A stretch of 64,000 bases of DNA, taken from positions 96,751-160,750 of the forward strand of contig NZ_FUIC01000003.1 in assembly GCF_900163695.1 (NCBI RefSeq), given 5' to 3'. Below the pieces are notes generated by a model. It was not told the DNA's origin, did not search any database, and saw only the letters and a list, made by a program, of their open reading frames with translations. The stretch comes from Gulosibacter sp. 10 (GTDB taxonomy: Bacteria > Actinomycetota > Actinomycetes > Actinomycetales > Microbacteriaceae). Numbering within the stretch: the stretch's first letter is position 1; the number at the start of each line of letters is the position of its first letter. A program made the translations under genes and the position numbers. Positions 52,899 to 60,726 of this stretch are shown here, in pieces.

Positions 52899-55800
52899 GT
52901 GCGCGAAGGCATCCGTACCAAGCTCATCCGCGTGGGCTTCCGCTCGCCCCTGGCCGCCGCCGAGCTCCTCGAGGAGGCCGGCGCGCTGCTGGGGCTCGAG
53001 CCGATCACGGTGGCGGGCGAGTTCGAGCCCATCGATCCCGACCCCGACGGCGCGCTCGAATCGCTCGTGCGCTTCCTGGAGCGGCAGCCCGACTCCGCGA
53101 AGCCGCTCCGCGAGGACCCGGCGCTGCTGCGCTCAGCGATCACCCTCTTCGCCGTCTCGACCGAATCGCTCGGCTTCTTCATGCGGCATCCCGAGGCGCT
53201 CCGCGAGGTGCACGAGGAGGCCGGGAGCCTCGCCTCGCCCGAGACGCTGCAGTCCCGGCTCGACGAGGCCGTCGGCGTGTCGGCGGACGAGCGGACCGGC
53301 CACCGGGTGGCGGCGAGCGGCGGGGAGGAGGCCGTGGCCGCGCTGCGGGTGGCCTACCGCACGGAGCTCGGCAAGATCGCCCTCTACGACGCGAGGCTCC
53401 AGGATGCCGGCGTGTCGCTGCACCGCGTGGCCGCCGCGCTCGCCAACCTCGCGTCCGCCGCCATGGACGCGGCCGTGGCGATCGCGCGCGCCGAGATCAC
53501 GAGCCCGCCCGCCGGCTTCGGCCGGTATCCGGCGGAGCTCGTCGACCAGGTGCGGTTCGCCGTCATCGGCATGGGCAAGTGCGGCGCGCAGGAGCTCAAC
53601 TACCTCTCGGACGTGGACGTCATGTACGTGGCGGAGCCGGTGGAGGGGGGAGGGCTCTCGACCCCGAAGACGATCGAGATCGCGACCAGGCTGGCGTCGA
53701 CGGCGATGCACGTGATCAGCGACTACGGCGTCGAGCCGGGGCTCTGGGAGGTCGATGCGAACCTCCGGCCGGAGGGCAAGGACGGCGCGCTCGTGCGGAG
53801 CATCGACAGCTTCGTGACCTACTACAAGCGCTGGGCGCACAACTGGGAGTTCATGGCGCTGCTCAAGTCGCGGACCATCGCGGGCGACGTCGAGCTCGGC
53901 GACGAGCTGCTCGCCCGGCTCGCGCCCATGGTCTGGGGCGCGGCGGGGCGCGACGACTTCGTGCTCCAGGTCCAGGCCATGCGCGCCCGGGTAATCAGCC
54001 ACATCCCGAAGGACGAGGTGGACCGGGAGCTGAAGCTCGGCCCGGGCGGGCTCCGGGACGTGGAGTTCACGGTGCAGCTCCTCCAGCTCGTCCACGGCCA
54101 GGTCGACGAGTCCCTGCACGTGCGCTCGACGCTCGAGGCGCTCGACGAGCTCGCCGGCAGCGGTCACATCGGCCGCGAGGACAGCGACCAGTTCAGCGAG
54201 GACTACCGCTTCCTGCGGCTGCTCGAGCATCGCGTGCAGCTGCGGCACATGCAGCGCACGCACCTCTTCCCCGAGGACGAGACGGAGCAGCGCATCCTCG
54301 CCCGCGCCGTCGGGCTCGGCACCGTGAAGACGCTCAAGGAGCGGTTCCAGCTCGTGCGCCGGCGCGTCCGCGGCATCCACGAGAAGGTCTTCTACCGCCC
54401 GCTGCTCACCGCGGCGGCCGCGCTCGACACCGAGAGCTACCAGCTCACGAGCGCGCAGGCCGAGGCGCGGCTGCGCGCGATCGGCTACCGCGACCCGAAG
54501 GGCGCGCTCGGCCACATCCGCGCCCTGGTGAAGGGCGTCTCGCGCCGATCCACGATGATGCGGAACCTGCTGCCGGTGCTGCTGGAGTGGTTCACCGAGG
54601 GTCCGCGGCCGGATCAGGGGCTGCTCGCGTTCCGAAAGCTCTCCGAGCAGCTCGGCGACGCCTCGTGGTACCTGCGGCTGCTGCGCGACTCGAACCTCGC
54701 GGCGCACCGGCTGTGCGCCATCCTCTCCTCGAGCGAGTTCTGCGCGGGCTTCCTCGAGGTGTTCCCGGAGGCCGTCATCTGGCTCGACGGCGATGACGCG
54801 CTGCGGCCCAAGGACGAGGAGTCGCTCGAGCACGAGATCACGGAGGGGGCGCTCTCGCGCTACGACGACGAGGCCTCCCTGAGCCGGGTCATCCGGGGCG
54901 TCCGCCGCCGGGAGGTGCTCCGGCTCGCGATCGGGTTCGTCCTGGGCGTGAACGACATGGGCAGCACGGCGCGTGGACTCACCGCCGTCGCCAACGCGAC
55001 GATCCGCTGCGCCGACAAGGCCGTCCGGAGCATCGACGCCGAGGTGGACTACCCGCCCTTCGCGGTGATCGGGATGGGGCGGTTCGGCGGCGGGGAGCTC
55101 GGCTTCGGCTCCGACCTGGATGTCCTGTACGTCTACGACCCGGAGGAGCGCGCGACGGACGAGGCCGCGGGGCTCGCCCGGCGGTTCGTGCAGCGCATCG
55201 CCGCGCTCCTCGACGACGTCCGGATGCCGATCGACCTCGACGCCGGTCTCCGGCCCGAGGGCAAGGCCGGGCCGCTCGCCCGCTCGCTGTCGGCCTACGA
55301 CGCGTACTACCGCAAGTGGTCGCTCGGCTGGGAGGCGCAGGCGCTGCTGCGGGCCGTGCCGGTGGCGGGGGACGAGCGCGTGCTCGAGGGCTTCATGGCG
55401 ATCGCGGACCGCACGCGGTACCGCCCGCGGGGGCTGGCGAAGTCCGAGCTCGTCGAGATCCGCCGCATCAAGGCGCGGGTCGAGAGCGAGCGTCTCCCGC
55501 ACGGCGCGGATCCGAAGCGGCACCTCAAGCTCGGCCGCGGCGCGCTCTCCGACGTCGAGTGGCTCGTGCAGTCCATTCAGCTCGACCACGGCCACGACAT
55601 CCCCGGGCTGCGCACCCCCTCGACGCTCGCGGCGCTCGAGGTCGCGCGCGAGCACGGCCTCGTGGGCGACGAGGACACCGAGATCCTCCGGGGCGCCTGG
55701 GAGCTCGCGAGCCGGATCCGTTCCGCGGTCTACCTGTACGCGAACGCGCAGACGGACGTGCTGCCCGGCGACCCCGCGGAGCTCGACGGCGTCGCTCGGC

Positions 55801-55904
55801 TGCTCGGCTACGACCCGGGCAGCGGGCTCGAGCTCGAGAACGACTATCTCACGGCCACCCGGCGCGCCCGGAGCGTCTTCGAGACGCTCTTCTACGGCGA
55901 CTGA
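52899..55904 (+). CDS. glnE: Glutamine synthetase adenylyltransferase
   Basis: This bifunctional regulator adenylylates and deadenylylates GlnA1. The 1001-residue protein has two nucleotidyltransferase domains: GMGKCGAQELNYLSDVDVMY near residue 224-244 and GMGRFGGGELGFGSDLDVLY near 725-745, each with the G-S/SD-x-D metal pattern and followed by GlnD-type helical regions. GTG 52899 is chosen, with GGAGG about 6 bases upstream. The gene sits between glnA2 and glnA, the standard actinobacterial arrangement, and ends at a strong terminator. Confidence 0.95.
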   Translation: MREGIRTKLIRVGFRSPLAAAELLEEAGALLGLEPITVAGEFEPIDPDPDGALESLVRFLERQPDSAKPLREDPALLRSAITLFAVSTESLGFFMRHPEALREVHEEAGSLASPETLQSRLDEAVGVSADERTGHRVAASGGEEAVAALRVAYRTELGKIALYDARLQDAGVSLHRVAAALANLASAAMDAAVAIARAEITSPPAGFGRYPAELVDQVRFAVIGMGKCGAQELNYLSDVDVMYVAEPVEGGGLSTPKTIEIATRLASTAMHVISDYGVEPGLWEVDANLRPEGKDGALVRSIDSFVTYYKRWAHNWEFMALLKSRTIAGDVELGDELLARLAPMVWGAAGRDDFVLQVQAMRARVISHIPKDEVDRELKLGPGGLRDVEFTVQLLQLVHGQVDESLHVRSTLEALDELAGSGHIGREDSDQFSEDYRFLRLLEHRVQLRHMQRTHLFPEDETEQRILARAVGLGTVKTLKERFQLVRRRVRGIHEKVFYRPLLTAAAALDTESYQLTSAQAEARLRAIGYRDPKGALGHIRALVKGVSRRSTMMRNLLPVLLEWFTEGPRPDQGLLAFRKLSEQLGDASWYLRLLRDSNLAAHRLCAILSSSEFCAGFLEVFPEAVIWLDGDDALRPKDEESLEHEITEGALSRYDDEASLSRVIRGVRRREVLRLAIGFVLGVNDMGSTARGLTAVANATIRCADKAVRSIDAEVDYPPFAVIGMGRFGGGELGFGSDLDVLYVYDPEERATDEAAGLARRFVQRIAALLDDVRMPIDLDAGLRPEGKAGPLARSLSAYDAYYRKWSLGWEAQALLRAVPVAGDERVLEGFMAIADRTRYRPRGLAKSELVEIRRIKARVESERLPHGADPKRHLKLGRGALSDVEWLVQSIQLDHGHDIPGLRTPSTLAALEVAREHGLVGDEDTEILRGAWELASRIRSAVYLYANAQTDVLPGDPAELDGVARLLGYDPGSGLELENDYLTATRRARSVFETLFYGD

Positions 55905-55917
55905 GCGTCGGCGCGAA

Positions 55918-55955
55918 CGGCGAAGGCCGGGCCCCTCGGGACCCGGCCTTCGCCG
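55918..55955. terminator. Bidirectional terminator between glnE and glnA
   Basis: CGGCGAAGGCCGGG at 55918-55931 pairs perfectly with CCCGGCCTTCGCCG at 55942-55955 around a 10-base loop, between convergent stop codons. Confidence 0.88.
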
Positions 55956-55975
55956 TCTTCGGCGCCGCGGCGCGA

Positions 55976-57400
55976 CTAGCAGCCGAAGGTGAGGTGGTAC
56001 TCGTAGGGGTGCGGGCGCTCGGCGAGCGGCAGCACCTCGGTCTCGCGCTTGTAGTCGATCCACGTGCTGATGAGCTCCTCGTCGAACACGTTGCCCTTGA
56101 GCAGGTACTCGTGGTCCTCCTCGAGCGCGCGCAGCGCGTCGCTCAGGCTCGTGGGGAGCTGCGGGATGTTCTTGGCCTCCTCCGGCGGGAGCTCGTAGAG
56201 GTCCTTGTCGATCGGCTCGAGGGGCTCGATGCGGTTCTGGATGCCGTCGAGGCCGGCCATGAGGAGCGCCGCGAACGCGAGGTAGGGGTTCGCGGAGGCG
56301 TCCGGCGCGCGGAACTCGATGCGCTTGGCCTTCGGGCTGGAGCCGGTGATGGGGATGCGGATCGCCGCCGACCGGTTGCCGGCCGAGTAGACGAGGTTGA
56401 TCGGTGCCTCGTAGCCCTTCACCAGACGGTGGTAGGAGTTCGCGCTGGGGTTCGTGAACGCTGCGAGCGAGCTGCCGTGCGCCAGGATGCCGCCGATGTA
56501 CCAGCGGGCGGTGTCGGAGAGCGAGGCGTAGCCCGCCTCGTCGTAGAACAGCGGCGAGCCGTCCTTCCAGAGCGACTGGTGGGTGTGCATGCCCGAGCCG
56601 TTCTCCGCGTGCAGGGGCTTGGGCATGAAGGTGGCGACCTTGCCCCAGTCGTGGGCGACGCCCTTGATGAGGTACTTGAACTTGAGGATGTCGTCGGCCG
56701 AGTGCACGAGCGTGTTGAAGCGGTAGTTGATCTCGGCCTGGCCGGCGGAGCCCACCTCGTGGTGCGCGCGCTCGAGCTCGAAGCCGCTCTCGATGAGCGT
56801 GGTGCTCATCGCGTCGCGCAGGTCGGCCTGCTTGTCCACCGGCGGGACGGGGAAGTAGCCGCCCTTGAGCGGGGTCTTGTTGCCGAGGTTGCCGCCCTCC
56901 TCCTGGCGGCCCGTGTTCCAGGGGCCCTCCTCGGAGTCCACGAAGTACGACGTGTGGTTGGGCTCGAGGTTGTAGCGCACGTCGTCGAACACGTAGAACT
57001 CGGCCTCGGGGGCGAAGATCGCGGTGTCGGCGATGCCGGTCGAGGCGAGGTACTTCTCGGCCTTCTTCGCGACCTGGCGCGGGTCGCGGTGGTAGATCTC
57101 GCCGTTGCGCGGGTTGTAGATGTCGCACAGGATCACGAGCGTGGGCTCAGCGCGGAAGGGGTCCACGTACGCCGTCGTCGGGTCCGGGATGAGCTGCAGG
57201 TCGGACTCGTTGATCGAGGCGAAGCCGCTGATCGAGGAGCCGTCGAAGAGCTGCCCGTCGCTGAAGAAGTCGTCGTCCACCGCCGACGCCGGGATGTTGA
57301 AGTGCTGCTGCACGCCGGGCAGATCCGTGAAGCGGATGTCGACGAACGCGATGCCCTTCTCTTTGATGAACGAGATGAGTTCGGTGGGCTCGGTGAACAT
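55976..57400 (-). CDS. glnA: Glutamine synthetase type I
   Basis: This is the main ammonium-assimilating enzyme. The 474-residue protein has [40 protein letters not shown] and [17 protein letters not shown]. The adenylylation tyrosine is in [16 protein letters not shown] near residue 405, so GlnE can regulate it. AGGAGG lies 9 bases before ATG 57400. Upstream (57461-57498) are repeats resembling a nitrogen-regulator site. Confidence 0.96.
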   Translation of the reverse strand: MFTEPTELISFIKEKGIAFVDIRFTDLPGVQQHFNIPASAVDDDFFSDGQLFDGSSISGFASINESDLQLIPDPTTAYVDPFRAEPTLVILCDIYNPRNGEIYHRDPRQVAKKAEKYLASTGIADTAIFAPEAEFYVFDDVRYNLEPNHTSYFVDSEEGPWNTGRQEEGGNLGNKTPLKGGYFPVPPVDKQADLRDAMSTTLIESGFELERAHHEVGSAGQAEINYRFNTLVHSADDILKFKYLIKGVAHDWGKVATFMPKPLHAENGSGMHTHQSLWKDGSPLFYDEAGYASLSDTARWYIGGILAHGSSLAAFTNPSANSYHRLVKGYEAPINLVYSAGNRSAAIRIPITGSSPKAKRIEFRAPDASANPYLAFAALLMAGLDGIQNRIEPLEPIDKDLYELPPEEAKNIPQLPTSLSDALRALEEDHEYLLKGNVFDEELISTWIDYKRETEVLPLAERPHPYEYHLTFGC

Positions 57401-57460
57401 GTGGGAGGTCCTCCTCGGTTGTTGTGTTCGAGCGCTTTGGCCCTACGTCTCGGCCCCGCT

Positions 57461-57498
57461 TGTAAACCAACCGGGTCACGATGTAACTGACAGTTTAC
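57461..57498 (-). promoter_or_regulatory. Candidate nitrogen-control site upstream of glnA
   Basis: TGTAAAC at 57461-57467 and AGTTTAC at 57492-57498 form a widely spaced inverted repeat. Inside, GTAACTGACAGTTTAC at 57483-57498 is nearly palindromic, and GTCAC/GTAAC half-sites of the GTnAC type used by GlnR are present. A poor -10, TAGGGC on the minus strand, follows about 16 bases after GTTTAC. Which regulator binds is not known. Confidence 0.4.
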
Positions 57499-57565
57499 GC
57501 ACACTCTCGTGCCAAAGGGAATCGACGCGCTGATTCGCGCCGATCGCTCCCGATAGACTGAGGCA

Positions 57566-57985
57566 ATGCCTCCGAGCCAAGACCCCTCCAATGTACCCTC
57601 CAGCGGCTTTCCCGGCGAACGGCTCGGGCTTCCCGAGGAGGGCATCGGCTCGGTGGCGGGGTTCGGCAGGCGGATCGCCGCCCTCGTCGTCGATTGGGGG
57701 CTCGCGATGCTCATCGGCTGGCTGCTGTTCGACTACCACCCCGTCGCGGTGTCGGCCTCCTTCCTCGTGCTGACGGCGATCGGCATCTGGCTCATCGGGG
57801 GCTCGATCGGCCACACGATCCTCGGCATGCGCGTCAACACGCTCGACGGCCGTGCCCCGGGGCCGTGGCGGCCCTGGGTGCGACAGCTGCTGCTGGCGGC
57901 GGTGATCCCCGCCCTCGTGATGGACGAGGACCAGCGCGGGATGCACGAGCTGCTCTCCGGCACGGTGCTGCGCCGCTTCCGATAG
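57566..57985 (+). CDS. RDD family membrane protein
   Basis: This 139-residue membrane protein has the RDD pattern as GFGRRIAALVVDWGLAMLIG (residues 31-50), a second helix SFLVLTAIGIWLI, then GGSIGHTILGMRVNTLDG and a third helix, LLLAAVIPALVMD. The role is unproven; family members have been linked to ion or osmolyte transport. TAGACT at 57554-57559 lies 6 bases before the ATG with no ribosome-binding site (leaderless type). It is divergent from glnA, as in many actinobacteria. Confidence 0.85.
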   Translation: MPPSQDPSNVPSSGFPGERLGLPEEGIGSVAGFGRRIAALVVDWGLAMLIGWLLFDYHPVAVSASFLVLTAIGIWLIGGSIGHTILGMRVNTLDGRAPGPWRPWVRQLLLAAVIPALVMDEDQRGMHELLSGTVLRRFR

Positions 57986-58044
57986 GCCCGACCCGATAGA
58001 GGGCGAGGGCCGGGAGCGCGAAGGCGAGCGGCCCGGAGACGAAG

Positions 58045-58077
58045 AACGGGCGGAGCCCCGGAGGGGCTCCGCCCGTT
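58045..58077. terminator. Bidirectional terminator between RDD and DUF4191 genes
   Basis: AACGGGCGGAGCCCC at 58045-58059 pairs perfectly with GGGGCTCCGCCCGTT at 58063-58077 around a 3-base loop. Confidence 0.88.
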
Positions 58078-58106
58078 TCGCATCCGCCGGTTCCGGGCGG
58101 GGAGGG

Positions 58107-58811
58107 TCAGCGCATCTGCGAGCGCGAGGACCGGATCCGGTTGGGATCGATGCCCTTGGGGATCGGCATCTGATCGCGCTTGAGCGAGGCCAGGCGCGTG
58201 TCGACCGCGAGGATCTCGTCCTTGCGGAGCTGCTTGGGCAGCTTCTTCATCGCGCTCTTGAGCTCGGTGAGCTTGATGCCGCCCTCGCCCACGAGGACGT
58301 GATGCACCGGCACGGTGGGCACCAGGCGCTGGGTCTTCTTGCGCTCGTCGTTGAGGAGGCGCTTGCTGGCCGCGCTGTTCGACTCGGTGATGAGGACGAC
58401 GCCCGGCTTGCCGATGGCGCGGAAGACGAGGTCCTGGGTCTTCGGGTTGAAGGCGACGGGCATGTCGCTCGTGCGCCACTTGCCCCGCAGCGCGGAGGTG
58501 ATCACCGCGCCGACCGCACCCTGGCGGCCTTCGAGCTGGTCGAAGGCGACCTTCTCCGCGCGCCGGTTGAGCATCAGCATCGCCAGGAGGACGCCGAAGA
58601 GGATGCCCAGCACGATGGACAGGATCCACATGAGCCAGTTGCCCGGGTACAGGAAGATGGACAGCACGATCGCGAGCACGATGGGCAGCACGAAGACGGC
58701 CGCGATCATGACCACGCCCGCCTTGTCGTACTTCGCGGTCATCTTGAAGACGTCAACGAGCTGCCGGAAGCGACCGGGCTCCTTCGTCGTCGGTTCGGAG
58801 GATTTCGCCAT
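58107..58811 (-). CDS. DUF4191 membrane protein
   Basis: This 234-residue protein of an actinobacterial family has a lysine-rich start, PGRFRQLVDVFKMTAKYDKA, two transmembrane helices (AGVVMIAAVFVLPIVLAIVL and WLMWILSIVLGILFGVLLAM) and a basic cytoplasmic domain with FRAIGKPGVVLI and LLNDERKKTQRLVP. It ends IDPNRIRSSRSQMR. The family is usually encoded beside lipA/lipB, which are absent here. ATG 58811 (MAKSSEP) matches family N-termini; ATG 58820 is 3 codons upstream. Confidence 0.85.
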   Translation of the reverse strand: MAKSSEPTTKEPGRFRQLVDVFKMTAKYDKAGVVMIAAVFVLPIVLAIVLSIFLYPGNWLMWILSIVLGILFGVLLAMLMLNRRAEKVAFDQLEGRQGAVGAVITSALRGKWRTSDMPVAFNPKTQDLVFRAIGKPGVVLITESNSAASKRLLNDERKKTQRLVPTVPVHHVLVGEGGIKLTELKSAMKKLPKQLRKDEILAVDTRLASLKRDQMPIPKGIDPNRIRSSRSQMR

Positions 58812-58925
58812 AGTGCCCATAGCTTACCCGTCCTGAGTTGTGCACAGGTACGGGCCGGGGCGAAGTTATCAACAGCAGCCGGCGCCCCGGTGGTCGCGCG
58901 ACGGGGGCTGCGGCACGATACGCGC

Positions 58926-60488
58926 ATGAGCAACGAACGGAATCAGCGGCGCAGATCACGGGGGAGGGCCTCGAGCGGGGGAGCCGCGGGCCCTTCCGCG
59001 GGCGATGTCATCGCGGGCTGGCGGCTCGTGCGGGCGCTGCCGGCGTGCGGGGAATCGCGACGGGAGTTCGTCGCCGTCTGCGAACTGCCCTCGGCCGCGA
59101 CGGCCGCGAGCAGCGGGCACTGGCGGGGATACGACGAGGAAGGGGCCTCCGTCCTCCGACGCAGGAGGGCGGTGGTCGCCGCGGGCGAGCGGGAGGGGGC
59201 CGCTCTCGTCGGGGAGTGCGCGCTGCTCGACGCGATCGGCTCGGAGTTCGTGGAGCTCGCCGAGGAGACGCTCGAGGAGGAGGGCGTGCGCATCGCGGTC
59301 TTCCCGCTGCGGCCCCGCACCTCGTGGTCCTCCCTGGTGGCGCGGGGCGCGACGCTGGCGCCGGGCGCCGCGGTGACGCTGCTGGTGCCGCTCGCCGAGA
59401 CGCTCCAGCTCGCCCACTCGCACGGCTTCGCCCACGGTGCGCTCGGCCTCGGATCCTGCTTCGTGGACGGCGACGGCCGCCCCTGGGTGGACGGCTGGGG
59501 GAGCGCGGCACGGCTGGACGACCTGCCGGCGATGAAGGCCGATCTCGCGATCGGCGCCGATCTCCGCGCGCTCGGACGCGTCTCGGACGCCGTGCTGGCG
59601 CGCTGCGAGGCTCCGTCCTCCGGCGAGCTGCGGCAGCTGGTCGACGCGCTGCAGGAGGGTGTGACGCCGTCGGATGCGGCCGCACGGCTGGTCGATTCGC
59701 TCTTCCGGTGGGCCGAGCCCGGGCCCGTGCCGCTCGAGGAGCCGGGCGCGCAGGAGGCGCCTGCGCAGGCCGCCCCCGTGCTGCGGGGCCTCCTCGGCCC
59801 GGGTCCCGCGCGGGCGGATGGTGCGGCGGCGGAGGCCGAGCACGAGACCCTGCTCGATGCGCCGGTCCGGGTCCGCGGGCGCGGCGTTCGGGCTCGCGTG
59901 CCGCGGACGGCGGAGCTGCGGGAGCGGCTCGCGATGGCGAGCGCGAAGGTCCGGCCTGCGCTGTGGCTCGCACTCGTCGCTACCGGCGGCGCGATCGCCC
60001 TCGGAGGCGCGGCGACCATGACGGGCGGCGGTCAGGTCGAGGCCTCCAAGGGCGGCGCGGACACGGTCGTCACGGCCGGCCCCTCGCCCACGGCCGGGGA
60101 GGGGGACTCGACCGATGCCGGGCCGACCGGCGCTCCGGGCGGGGAGCGGGAGACGATCGCGGCGGCGGAGCTGGACCCGCTCGAGGCGATCTCGGAGCTC
60201 GCGTCGGCGCGCAACGGCTGCCTCGACCGCACCGACCCGGAGTGCCTCGCGACCGTCTACGCGGCCGGCGCTTCCGGGCTCGAGGGCGAGCTCCATCTCG
60301 TGGAATCGCTGATCGCCTCGGGCGACGCGGCCGATCCCTGGCTGCTGCCGGAGACGGGCTGGACGGTGGCAGCCGAGCTGGGCGACGTCCAGCTGCTGCG
60401 CGCCGACGGCGAGGAGAGCTTCGGCGCGTCGATCGAGCGGACGCCCGAGGGGTGGCGGTTCCGCGAGCTCTGGCTGCCCGATCGATAG
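58926..60488 (+). CDS. Membrane-anchored pseudokinase-like protein
   Basis: This 520-residue protein has an N-terminal region laid out like a Ser/Thr kinase: GWRLVRALPACGESR near residue 32, LAHSHGFAHGALGLGSCFVD near 165 and VDGWGSAARLDD near 195. The HRD aspartate and the DFG motif are replaced (HGA and DGWG), so catalysis is unlikely. A proline/alanine-rich linker is followed by one helix (PALWLALVATGGAIALGGAA, about 355) and an extracellular part of about 140 residues with a cysteine pair CLDRTDPEC and a C-terminal SnoaL-like tail. It is probably a scaffold or sensor at the membrane. Confidence 0.65.
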   Translation: MSNERNQRRRSRGRASSGGAAGPSAGDVIAGWRLVRALPACGESRREFVAVCELPSAATAASSGHWRGYDEEGASVLRRRRAVVAAGEREGAALVGECALLDAIGSEFVELAEETLEEEGVRIAVFPLRPRTSWSSLVARGATLAPGAAVTLLVPLAETLQLAHSHGFAHGALGLGSCFVDGDGRPWVDGWGSAARLDDLPAMKADLAIGADLRALGRVSDAVLARCEAPSSGELRQLVDALQEGVTPSDAAARLVDSLFRWAEPGPVPLEEPGAQEAPAQAAPVLRGLLGPGPARADGAAAEAEHETLLDAPVRVRGRGVRARVPRTAELRERLAMASAKVRPALWLALVATGGAIALGGAATMTGGGQVEASKGGADTVVTAGPSPTAGEGDSTDAGPTGAPGGERETIAAAELDPLEAISELASARNGCLDRTDPECLATVYAAGASGLEGELHLVESLIASGDAADPWLLPETGWTVAAELGDVQLLRADGEESFGASIERTPEGWRFRELWLPDR

Positions 60489-60726
60489 CGGGAGGGGGCG
60501 TCCGGACCGCTCGGATCGCGCTCCCGCGAACTTTTCCTCTGCAAATGCAGATTTATTGCGCGAAACGATATACGATTCACGGGAGTGCAACGGACTGCGC
60601 GGCCCTTCGGTTCCATCCGACAGGGGGCTCGGTGCGGAGCAGTTCCCGACGTCATCGTTGAACATCGTTCGGTTCTTCCACGGCATCGACGCCGTGCGGA
60701 GCGCGGAATCAAGGAGGATCATCCAC
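60489..60726 (+). promoter_or_regulatory. Control region of the flavoprotein monooxygenase gene
   Basis: This 238-base gap is AT-richer near 60531-60580 and contains CTGCA-AA-TGCAG at 60539-60550, a short inverted repeat, followed by a -10-like TATACG at 60569-60574. It probably holds the promoter and an operator. AAGGAGG at 60711-60717 is the ribosome-binding site. Confidence 0.45.

Noticed and set aside
53133..57128. 1331-codon minus-strand frame across glnE and part of glnA
   Set aside because: It is a shadow of glnE and out of frame with glnA; composition is Arg/Leu/Val/Glu-rich with no domain.
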